Below are positions 17,756 through 24,970 of a stretch of DNA of 64,000 nt, in pieces (positions within the stretch are counted from its first letter, which is position 1; each line of letters starts with the position of its first letter). The translations under genes were made by a program, and so were the position numbers. The notes beneath the pieces were generated by a model, which saw only the letters and a list, made by a program, of their open reading frames with translations, was not told the origin of the DNA and ran no database searches. The stretch comes from Nitrospira sp. (GTDB lineage: Bacteria; Nitrospirota; Nitrospiria; Nitrospirales; Nitrospiraceae): the NCBI GenBank assembly GCA_018242765.1, contig JAFEBH010000019.1:118155-182154 (forward strand). Direction: 5' to 3'.

Positions 17756-19402
17756 TTACATGCCCTGCATGCCAGACATACCGCCGCCGGCCGTCACTGA
17801 AAATGTTTCCTTCACATCGGCCTGGCCAGCACGCTGCACGGTGACGGTCAAATCCCACTGCCCGCCCATACCGAGATTGACCTTCGCCTCATAGGCCCCA
17901 TCTTTCCCAGGTTTCATCGGTACCGTGGCGGGCATCATGCCCGGCATGGGCATCGTGTAGGTGAGCCGCACCGTGGCGTTGGTCACCGGCTTGCCTTCCT
18001 CACCTTTCACGATGACGCGGATGAGGTTCTCGCCAATCCGGGGTGAGGCAGGTTCCGTCGAGAGGGTGAGTGTGACGCCTCCTACCTTTCGTTCTCCCGG
18101 CGTCTTTGCCATGTCCTTCGTCTTTTTCGGCTGAGTTCCTCCCATTGGCATGCCCCCCATCTCCATCTGGCCCATCTGCGCCTGCTCCATCTTAATTCCG
18201 CCCATGCCCAGGGAGCCCATCATGTTGGTGGCGGCCATCAGCTTACTTTCCGAATCAATAAGGAAGTTTCCGGAGGTCACGACCTTGTCTCCTGCTTCAA
18301 GGCCCTCCTGGATTTCGTAGTAGCCACCGATCTTCGGTCCCGGTTTCACCGTCCGAGGTTCAAAGAGCCCCTCGCCACGGACGAGAAAGACGAGCTGTCG
18401 CGTGCCGGAATCCAGGACGGCGGCTTCCGGCACCGCGAGGCGTATGCCTCGATTGATGGTGAGTTCCACGGTTCCATACATGTCTGGTTTGAGGCGCAAC
18501 GCTGGATTGGGCATCTCCACTCGGACCTTGATTGTCCGCGCCTCTTGGTTCATGTAGGGATAAATGTAAGAGACCCGCCCGTGAAATTGTTCCCCGGGAT
18601 AGGCCGCCAACGTCGTGGTAGCCAGCTGATCAACCTGTACAAAGGGCGTCTCGTACTCATACACTTCCGCGTTCATCCAGACCGCACTCAAGTCGGCAAT
18701 GGAGTACAAGCGCGTCTCCGGCTGCACGAACATGCCTTTGAACACTTTCTTGTCGATGACGTACCCCGTCGCCGGCGAATAAATCGTCAGGTAGGTGTTG
18801 GCCTTCCCCCGCCGGGCGATCTCGTCGATCTGTCGATCGGTCAACGTCCATAGGCGTAACCGGTCCCGACTGGCTTCGACGACCTGTTCTGTCTGTTCGT
18901 GGACTTCTGGCAAGGGGCTGTCCTTGACCTTGTGACGCGCTTTCAGCGCGAGCAGGAACTCGTCTTGGGTCGCGACCAAATCCGGGCTGTAGAGGGTGAA
19001 CAGCGGTTGACCCTTGCGCACCACCTGGCCGGTGTAGTCGACAAAGAGATCCTCCACCCATCCGGAAATACGGAGGTTCACATGCGTAATGCGTTCTTCG
19101 TTATACGCAATCCGTCCGACCGCCCGAACCCTTGTTTCCATCGGTCGCCGCTCCAAGACCGCAGTGGTCACGCCGATTAATTGCTGACGCGCGCGTGAGA
19201 CCATGGCGAAGGCTTGCGCCCCCTCAGCTGTTGTGTCGGAGGCGTCGGTCGCTTTGTCACCCGACGTCTCATGCTTAGCTTGGCTGTCCTTAGTCGACAA
19301 ATGTTCCTTTCGACTGGGTTCGGTCAGCAGGACCAAGCCACCAATCAGGATCAGGATTCCGAGGCCGATCAGAATCCATCGTGCTCGTTTCAGCTTCAGC
19401 AT
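17756..19402 (-). CDS. cusB: Periplasmic adaptor CusB with Met-rich linker and fused YtkA/FixH-like domain
   Basis: A 548-residue membrane fusion protein from the ATG at 19402 (GGAGGTGGAGG upstream). It has an N-terminal membrane anchor, barrel-sandwich and hairpin regions (VGRIAYNEERITHVNLRISG, GWVEDLFVDYTGQVVRKGQP) and a beta-barrel (TRLYSIADLSAVWMNAEV). After residue about 400 a Met/Gly-rich linker (MGSLGMGGIKMEQAQMGQME) leads to a domain with an Ig-like look (STEPASPRIGENLIRVIV, GGQWDLTVTVQRAGQ) that resembles the YtkA-like fold, ending in GGMSGMQGM. The extra domain and Met clusters suggest periplasmic Cu(I) capture. Confidence 0.88.
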   Translation of the reverse strand: MLKLKRARWILIGLGILILIGGLVLLTEPSRKEHLSTKDSQAKHETSGDKATDASDTTAEGAQAFAMVSRARQQLIGVTTAVLERRPMETRVRAVGRIAYNEERITHVNLRISGWVEDLFVDYTGQVVRKGQPLFTLYSPDLVATQDEFLLALKARHKVKDSPLPEVHEQTEQVVEASRDRLRLWTLTDRQIDEIARRGKANTYLTIYSPATGYVIDKKVFKGMFVQPETRLYSIADLSAVWMNAEVYEYETPFVQVDQLATTTLAAYPGEQFHGRVSYIYPYMNQEARTIKVRVEMPNPALRLKPDMYGTVELTINRGIRLAVPEAAVLDSGTRQLVFLVRGEGLFEPRTVKPGPKIGGYYEIQEGLEAGDKVVTSGNFLIDSESKLMAATNMMGSLGMGGIKMEQAQMGQMEMGGMPMGGTQPKKTKDMAKTPGERKVGGVTLTLSTEPASPRIGENLIRVIVKGEEGKPVTNATVRLTYTMPMPGMMPATVPMKPGKDGAYEAKVNLGMGGQWDLTVTVQRAGQADVKETFSVTAGGGMSGMQGM

Positions 19403-19597
19403 CCTCCACCTCCAGTCAGACATACATTTAATGAGTCATTTCAAATGGAACATGGTCAGCATCCCAAGAGCTTTTCTGCTCCGCGGCTGTCGTAAATCTC
19501 TGCCCGTCTTGTTGCAGAAAAAGCGGTCGAATGGGCCGAGGTTCGGCGCCGGACAGATCACGCGATGATGAAGCGGTAGAAGGAAAAACCGGAGAGA

Positions 19598-19972
19598 TCA
19601 GATACGAAGCACGGTGCTTGCGAGAGACTGATGCGGAGGAGAACTTGATTCGAGAGCGCAATAGAGACTGAAAATCTGTACGAGCCGAGGGCTCACCGTG
19701 GGAAGCGTAGGCAACGCATGGTCTGCCGACCAATGATGGTCCACAAGCAACGATGACGACTGAGCGTGGGATTCGACTCCCAAGATCTTGAAGGCGTCAC
19801 ATAATTGCCGACTCGATTGTTCGACAGGAGTTGAACAGCCGTTGGCCATTGACGCATCGGTGGTTCCTGACAGCGGCAAGAGACAGGCGTATGCGTTGAA
19901 ACTGAATGCCAGTAAGAACACCACAATGGTTAAGGCGAGAAGGGATCGGGAGTGATGTGAACGTACTCGCAT
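19598..19972 (-). CDS. Small exported Cys protein heading the cus operon
   Basis: A 124-residue protein with a signal segment ending FSFNAYACLLPLSG, then NGCSTPVEQ, RQLCDAFKILGVESHAQS and a hydrophobic C-terminus ASTVLRI. It is a paralogue of 7008-7358, which also heads a metal operon. Two Cys near the start of the mature part and one mid-protein are shared. The position is comparable to czcI in czcICBA. Role unknown: periplasmic metal sensor, chaperone or regulator are all possible. No clear ribosome site is seen before the ATG. Confidence 0.6.
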   Translation of the reverse strand: MRVRSHHSRSLLALTIVVFLLAFSFNAYACLLPLSGTTDASMANGCSTPVEQSSRQLCDAFKILGVESHAQSSSLLVDHHWSADHALPTLPTVSPRLVQIFSLYCALESSSPPHQSLASTVLRI

Positions 19973-20107
19973 AGCGTCAGTCTATCCCTTGTCCATGTTA
20001 TCCGTCAACGGCATTTCTAATACATCAACCCTCGATCGGCGAATGCAAACAAATTCATCATCACCTGGGTGGACGGGAAGAAATCTGCTCCAGCGCCGGA
20101 CCGTTCA

Positions 20108-20509
20108 TCAGGCACCTTCCTTATTAGTCTGACTGCCATCGTCATTCTTACAACAAGCGGGCGTCTCTAAGCCTGGCCTACCATCAATGCACTCTTTATA
20201 GGCCGCATAGGCCTTGAGCGCCCACTCCTCTCCGGGACAGCCCTGCATGGTCATGGCGACTTCGAGGAATTCAATCAGTTCGTCCTGGCTGACACCCTTG
20301 GCATGCGCCATCTTGACGTAGGCCCGGATACAGGGTTCGCATCGAATCGCGATTGAAATCGCCATGGCGGTCAGTAATTTGTACTTGGCAGCCACACTTG
20401 CATCTCGATAGGCCTCCTGTCGCATGCGCAGAAGACCGCCCGTGACCTTGGGACTCAACTTTCTAAGTTCGGCAAATAGTCCCGTTTCAACATTGGTTGT
20501 ATGCTCCAT
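20108..20509 (-). CDS. Carboxymuconolactone decarboxylase (AhpD-like) family protein
   Basis: A 133-residue helical protein of the CMD/AhpD family. It has the family's redox motif RCEPCIRAYV (Cys57, Cys60) followed by a His/Lys-rich helix and GVSQDELIEFLEVAM, which suggests thiol-disulfide or peroxidase-partner activity. It carries an extra CC pair (PACCKNDDG) near the C-terminus, which could bind metal. It is the last gene of the second mer locus. AAGGAG lies before the ATG. CMD-family genes do occur next to mer and arsenic genes, but the role here is not established. Confidence 0.8.
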   Translation of the reverse strand: MEHTTNVETGLFAELRKLSPKVTGGLLRMRQEAYRDASVAAKYKLLTAMAISIAIRCEPCIRAYVKMAHAKGVSQDELIEFLEVAMTMQGCPGEEWALKAYAAYKECIDGRPGLETPACCKNDDGSQTNKEGA

Positions 20510-20620
20510 AACGGCTTTGCTCCTTCCTCTCGCCTAACGTACTCCGGTAAGTAGCGAAGAGCCCCCTCCCCCTTGAGATGGGAGGGGAGGCGGGGAGAAC
20601 TGCTCGCTGTTAGCTGCCAG

Positions 20621-20974
20621 CTATGGCTGCACCAGCCGGGCTTTGTACGCCGACAGCGGGCTGCCAGCCCCTTCGATGGCCTTGACCAACGCCTCCGTAC
20701 CCACTTTGTTCGCATCGAACGTCACCGAGGCGCGCACATCCGAATAATCGGAGAAAAAGATCCACTTCTTTCCCACCCTGAACTCGACCGTGGTGACGCC
20801 CGGGACCTTGGCGAGCGCTGCCTTCACGTCCTTGACGCAAGCCCCGCACGTCATGCCGTCGATCTGCAAGGTCACCGTCTGAACCCCCTGGTTCTCAACC
20901 GCAAGACCATAGAACTCAGTCAGCGGAAGCATCGCCACCCCAACAATGAGACATGTCCGAATCACTTGCCACAT
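20621..20974 (-). CDS. Exported HMA (MerP-like) metal-binding protein
   Basis: A 117-residue protein with an N-terminal signal/anchor (CLIVGVAMLPLTEFYGLA) and one HMA domain with DGMTCGACVKDV (Cys43, Cys46). The domain is longer than MerP because of an insertion around KKWIFFSDYSDVRASV. It lies between the merB::merT fusion gene and the CMD gene with AGGGAGGTGATC before the ATG, so it probably supplies Hg(II) to the MerT half of the fusion. A general periplasmic copper chaperone is the alternative. Confidence 0.82.
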   Translation of the reverse strand: MWQVIRTCLIVGVAMLPLTEFYGLAVENQGVQTVTLQIDGMTCGACVKDVKAALAKVPGVTTVEFRVGKKWIFFSDYSDVRASVTFDANKVGTEALVKAIEGAGSPLSAYKARLVQP

Positions 20975-21067
20975 GCCTGATCACCTCCCTTCAAGGGATA
21001 ACTCAGAGCGAATAGTCGCGCCAGCCGCATCAGGCTGAACTCTCATTCATCACGCGTCACCCCACTC

Positions 21068-22240
21068 TCACAAGGCTAACCAATAAGGCGCCAAGACCAC
21101 CAGCAATGCCAGGGCCGCTATCAGCCACAGCCTCTTCCGGTTCAGCCCACTCGCTGATCGAGCAGCACATCCGGCCTCTGCCGCGCACGCGGATGAAGGT
21201 TTCCGGTACGCGTAGTAGAAACTCATGCCAAGCAAGAGCAGCGTCAGGCCGATAAACCACGGCCGGTAGGGCAACAAGGCTTTCAGGAACCCGGCTGTAC
21301 CGACCAGCGTACCGGTGGCGCCGACTCCGACACCGAGCGCGGCGAACACCAGAGGGCCGATACAGCATAACGACGCCAAGAACGCCGCGATGAGCCCAGC
21401 GACCGAGGTACCGGCCACGGCTCTGCTTGCCGATCGTCCTGCGTCATGGCTCTCCGCCGCATCAGGTTCGGCATAAACCCGTGTGGCCAGCAGAGGCTCG
21501 AAGATCGCCTTGCCGATGTAAAGTGCCTCGCCAAGGCTCACCACAGAACCGATAGCATTGGGTTGGCTCTGCAGCCATTGCTCAGCGTGTCCGACCGAAC
21601 AGAAGAAATTGATGGCCGGGCACGCCGAGGCCGCCGCTGGGCCGTCCTGGATCATTCCTGCCCGTACCACAGTGTCGGATGGGCTGTGCGCCACAATGCT
21701 TTGGTCGCGCACCGTGATGGCGATGGGCTTGGCGCAGGACGCACAGGAAGACCCGATGGACAGATCACGATGCAGCATGAACACCATACCCAACGCATCA
21801 ATCGCGCATGGTGCATAGACAGGTTTCGCCTCAGACCACTGGTCAAATTTCACCACATGCGGCGTCGGAACCGACGAGAACGGATAGGCGAGACGGATCT
21901 TAGAGGACTCCGGCTCCAGGCCCAGCATGTCCCATGCATGCAGGCGCTGCAGAATGGATTTCGTGTCGTCCGGAGTCAGGCTAAGTGTCAGGCTGATGTC
22001 CAGTACCGTTGGCGCCCGCCCTTGAAGAGGATACTGGGCCAGGATGTACCGTCGAACCGCTTTTTCCTGAGCACTCAGGTCGTGCTTATCCCATCCCAGG
22101 ATGGTCCCCGCCATCGAGGCCAGGGACTTGGCTCGTTCGGTCACAGTCGGCACAATCATGCCGGTCTGCTCGGCGCGGCCCGGGGTCTGCTTGACCTGAC
22201 TTTGGTTCACGTCGGTTTCACAAGAGCATGCTCTTGTCAT
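21068..22240 (-). CDS. Organomercurial lyase-mercuric transporter fusion (MerB::MerT)
   Basis: A 390-residue two-domain protein. Residues about 30-250 match alkylmercury lyase MerB: Cys145 and Asp148 in APCAIDALGMVFML and Cys207 in ACPAINFFC correspond to the catalytic Cys96, Asp99 and Cys159 of E. coli MerB. There is also a CASC pair at 166-169. Residues about 275-390 match MerT: three helices, Cys292-Cys293 (SLCCIGP) and a second pair, Cys352 and Cys358. An N-terminal CSC adds further thiols. The reading frame is continuous and has an AGGAGG site. One chain could cleave organomercurials and take part in Hg(II) transport. Second or third gene after merR. Confidence 0.92.
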   Translation of the reverse strand: MTRACSCETDVNQSQVKQTPGRAEQTGMIVPTVTERAKSLASMAGTILGWDKHDLSAQEKAVRRYILAQYPLQGRAPTVLDISLTLSLTPDDTKSILQRLHAWDMLGLEPESSKIRLAYPFSSVPTPHVVKFDQWSEAKPVYAPCAIDALGMVFMLHRDLSIGSSCASCAKPIAITVRDQSIVAHSPSDTVVRAGMIQDGPAAASACPAINFFCSVGHAEQWLQSQPNAIGSVVSLGEALYIGKAIFEPLLATRVYAEPDAAESHDAGRSASRAVAGTSVAGLIAAFLASLCCIGPLVFAALGVGVGATGTLVGTAGFLKALLPYRPWFIGLTLLLLGMSFYYAYRKPSSACAAEAGCAARSASGLNRKRLWLIAALALLVVLAPYWLAL

Positions 22241-22326
22241 CGGACCTTCCTCCTGGTCCCGCTCATCTCTCTGATGACCGCTTTGATGTTTGATGACCGT
22301 CGCGCTTTCGAGGCGTTACTTTGCCT

Positions 22327-22458
22327 TCACTGGCCACGCTCCATGATCCATTGCACAACCAGCCACGCGTTGTCAGGATGCTGTCTGACCAGCCGCGACC
22401 AGATTCGGCGCAGGACACCCAGTGGACAAAAGCCCAACCATTCTTGATATGGACACAG
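22327..22458 (-). CDS. Possible very small protein between merR and merB::merT
   Basis: After the merR stop, a reading frame encodes about 44 residues, rich in Trp (CPYQEWLGFCPLGVLRRIW, RQHPDNAWLVVQWIMERGQ). It has no ATG. The merR stop overlaps AAGGAGGAGGT, a strong ribosome site, and a CTG (22456-22458) or ATT follows at suitable spacing. The composition looks protein-like and it would fill the 220-base gap, but the start is non-standard. Treat as tentative. Confidence 0.25.
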   Translation of the reverse strand: MCPYQEWLGFCPLGVLRRIWSRLVRQHPDNAWLVVQWIMERGQ

Positions 22459-22463
22459 AATCG

Positions 22464-22901
22464 CTACCTCCTCCTTGTGGCCTGAACCGTTCGGGCCTTC
22501 TCTTCCTCCAGGCTTTGCAAGATTGGACAATGATCGGTCGGCTGTCCGGCCCGGCAGGTGCGGATCAAGCGCCGTAGCGCCGCCTCAAGCGATTGCAGGT
22601 CCCGCACTTTGGCTTCCACGTGTTTCAACTTTGCCTCTGCCTTTCGTTGGATATCCCCGCACCGAGCCTTTGAGTTGATCCGGAGATCGAGGAGTTCCTC
22701 GATCTCATGGAGCGTGAAGCCCAACGCCTGCGCATTCTTGATGAAGCGCAGTCGCCTCAACGCATCGCCAGAGTACACTCGGTATCCAGACGTTTTACGG
22801 TCTGTCGGCTGTAGCAGGTTGCGCCGCTCATAGTAGCGAACGGTCTGCACGTTCACGCTCGCCATCTTGGAAAGTTGTCCGATCGTCCATCCCAAGGCCA
22901 T
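22464..22901 (-). CDS. merR: Mercury-responsive regulator MerR (locus 2)
   Basis: From the ATG at 22901 (AGAGGG upstream) it has 145 residues: winged helix-turn-helix (WTIGQLSKMASVNVQTVRYY) and Cys81, Cys116 and Cys125, with the same 35- and 9-residue spacing as in Hg-binding MerR. It is only moderately similar to the 3226-3624 copy, so the two loci have separate origins. It is the first gene of its locus, in the same direction as merB::merT. Upstream in-frame codons to 22952 overlap the promoter and are not used. Confidence 0.93.
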   Translation of the reverse strand: MALGWTIGQLSKMASVNVQTVRYYERRNLLQPTDRKTSGYRVYSGDALRRLRFIKNAQALGFTLHEIEELLDLRINSKARCGDIQRKAEAKLKHVEAKVRDLQSLEAALRRLIRTCRAGQPTDHCPILQSLEEEKARTVQATRRR

Positions 22902-22921
22902 GGCGTAACCCTCTTGTCGAA

Positions 22922-22952
22922 TGGTAAACCCTGTACCGTGGTACCGAGTCAA
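22922..22952 (-). promoter_or_regulatory. MerR-type promoter of the second mer locus
   Basis: On the minus strand, TTGACT (-35, 22947-22952) and TTACCA (-10, 22922-22927) are 19 bp apart and enclose GTACC-AC-GGTAC. The long spacer and centred dyad are the signature of MerR-activated promoters. The site lies directly upstream of merR, which would thus be autoregulated with the rest of the operon. The dyad differs from the TCCGTAC arms of locus 1, which hints at separate regulator-operator pairs. Confidence 0.8.
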
Positions 22953-23129
22953 GGGGACAGATGAAATTGGGATCTTGAGCCCGAGTGCCGAACGATAGAA
23001 GCGATGCTAGCGGAACGATGAGGAGTTTCGATGCTGAGGGCAACTCTCGATCGCGGTTCGTGAACTGCTTACAAATCAATTTTTCGCAGCCCAAGGGCAT
23101 CCGAGAGGATGGGGGTTTCTATTTTCCCC

Positions 23130-23459
23130 TCATGTCCTGGGCGCATACATGATGACCGCCATACCCACGAGACAAAGAGTTCCTCCAATGATGTCGAATC
23201 GGTCCGGGCGAGTGCCATCTAGGGCCCATCCCCAGATGAGCGACAGGACGATAAACATGCCGCCATAGGCGGCATAGACCCGGCCAAAGTGAGCCGGTTG
23301 AAAGGTCGGAATGATGCCGTAGAGAATAAGAATAGCCGCTCCCACAATTCCGTAAGCAAGCGGTCGTCCCTCTCGGAACCAGAGCCACACAAGATAGCCG
23401 CCTCCAATCTCGCACAATCCGGCGAGCACAAACAGTCCCAATGAACTCAAGACAGACAT
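23130..23459 (-). CDS. YnfA/UPF0060 family inner-membrane protein
   Basis: A 109-residue protein with four transmembrane helices and family motifs ([55 protein letters not shown]). YnfA proteins are small multidrug-resistance-like membrane proteins. Some reports link them to drug or metal efflux, but the native substrate is unclear. AAAGGAC precedes the ATG. A decayed second copy lies at 35580-35855. Confidence 0.9.
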   Translation of the reverse strand: MSVLSSLGLFVLAGLCEIGGGYLVWLWFREGRPLAYGIVGAAILILYGIIPTFQPAHFGRVYAAYGGMFIVLSLIWGWALDGTRPDRFDIIGGTLCLVGMAVIMYAPRT

Positions 23460-23506
23460 CCTTACGTCCTTTCCGAGGGTACTCGGCTACCGCTGTGGAG
23501 CAACCT

Positions 23507-24725
23507 CTATTGCGAGTGGATTCGAACGTTTGAAGGCTGGCCCTCTTTAAAGGCAACCAGTGCGATCACACAAGCGGCACATATTGCCCCCACATAGAAT
23601 GTGAACCGTGCGCCGAATTGTTCCCAGACGATGCCCGCAAGCGCACTAGCGATGAGCAAAGCCAACCCGCAGGCCAGGTTGAAGAAGCCGTATGCCGTCC
23701 CACGCAGATCTGCTGGGGAGGCACCGGCGATCATGGCCGCCAGCAAGCCTTGCGTCATCCCCATATGGAGTCCCCACAAGACAACGCCCAATAACACAAC
23801 ACCCCAATGATTATTGATGGCCAACACTATATCTGCGGCAATCAGGACAATCAGGCCCCATACGAGTAACCTCGTATGGCTCATCGTATCGGAGAGCTTG
23901 CCGAACGGGTACGCCGATAAGGTATAGATCAGATTCATTGCAACCATAACCAGAGGGACAAGCGCAATGAACATTCCCCCTTGTTGGGCGCGGAGGACAA
24001 GAAAGGCCTCGCTGAACCGTGCCAGTGTAAACACCGATCCGATTCCCACCACCCACCAATAGGAGGAGTCGAGTCGTCGGAGATTATCCCTTCGAATTTC
24101 GGGTTTGTCTTCGCCTCGGTTTGACGGCGCACAGGCTCTCGGGCTCCTAAAACCAGGAGCGCCACGGCCATCAACCCTGGGATGACGGCTACCCAGAAGA
24201 CTGCCCGAAAGTCATTGGCCCAGAGGAGCATCAACCCAACAGCAACCAGTGGGCCAACGAACGCGCCGACAGTATCCAACGACTGCCGCAAACCGAACGC
24301 TGCGCCTCGGAGCTGCGGCGGCGCGATGTCCGCCACCAACGCATCGCGGGGGGCTCCCCGCACTCCTTTTCCGACTCGATCAATAATCGTGCGGTTAAGA
24401 CCATGCTCACCCCCGGAGCGAGTGCAAAGAGGGGTTTGGTGAATGCGCCCAAGGCATACCCAAACACGGCCAGCGCCTTACGTTTTCCCAGGTAGTCGCT
24501 CAGCGTGCCGGAAAATACTTTTACAACCAGAGCAAGGAATTCGGCCAATCCTTCGACAAGGCCGACGGCGATGGTGCTTGCGCCGAGAATCGTGACCATG
24601 AACAACGGCAGCAAGCTATGAATCATTTCCGATGAGATGTCCATCAGCATGCTGACGAAGCCCAGCACCCAGACACTGGACGGAATATGGCTGTGTGCAT
24701 GAATCACAGGTGACTCCATCGACAT
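23507..24725 (-). pseudogene. Major facilitator superfamily transporter with two frameshifts
   Basis: Three overlapping frames together make one MFS transporter of about 400 residues: N-terminal half (MDISSEMIHSLLPLFMVTIL, GTLSDYLGKRKALAVFGYAL), middle (RGAPRDALVADIAPPQLRGA, FGLRQSLDTVGAFVGPL) and C-terminal half (YPFGKLSDTMSHTRLLVWGL, LRGTAYGFFNLACGLALLIA). The first break is a lost base near 24395 (ARL, then DRVGKGVRGAPRD expected). The second lies near 24095-24115 (KPEIRRDNLRRLDSSYWWVV expected). Breaks at two points make sequencing error less likely than true decay. Substrate unknown. Confidence 0.8.
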
Positions 24726-24970
24726 CGAAGAAGAGGGGGAAGAAGTCGATCACGAGGTAGTCATGACTGTCGCTCAATTTGGAATCTCTTTCTTTGAAAT
24801 CGCCCCGTGCTTGAGCGATCTCCGTCCCCTCTATGCTAAGTTCACGGCGGTCTTATGACTGCCTCTTTACTCAGCACTTATTCCCTCAACCTGACCCGAC
24901 AGCTCAGTATCGCCACAGAGTGGGACTGGCCGACTCTCTCGCGGGCCGGCTCTGGCCGCCTTGAGAGAGG

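Noticed and set aside
22221..22236. Perfect palindrome CAAGAGCATGCTCTTG
   Set aside because: It lies inside the first codons of merB::merT and encodes the CSC segment. Without a second site or promoter element I cannot call it an operator.
21446..22447. 333-codon plus-strand frame opposite merB::merT
   Set aside because: Fully antisense to a gene with clear catalytic motifs; Arg/His-rich shadow without a ribosome site.
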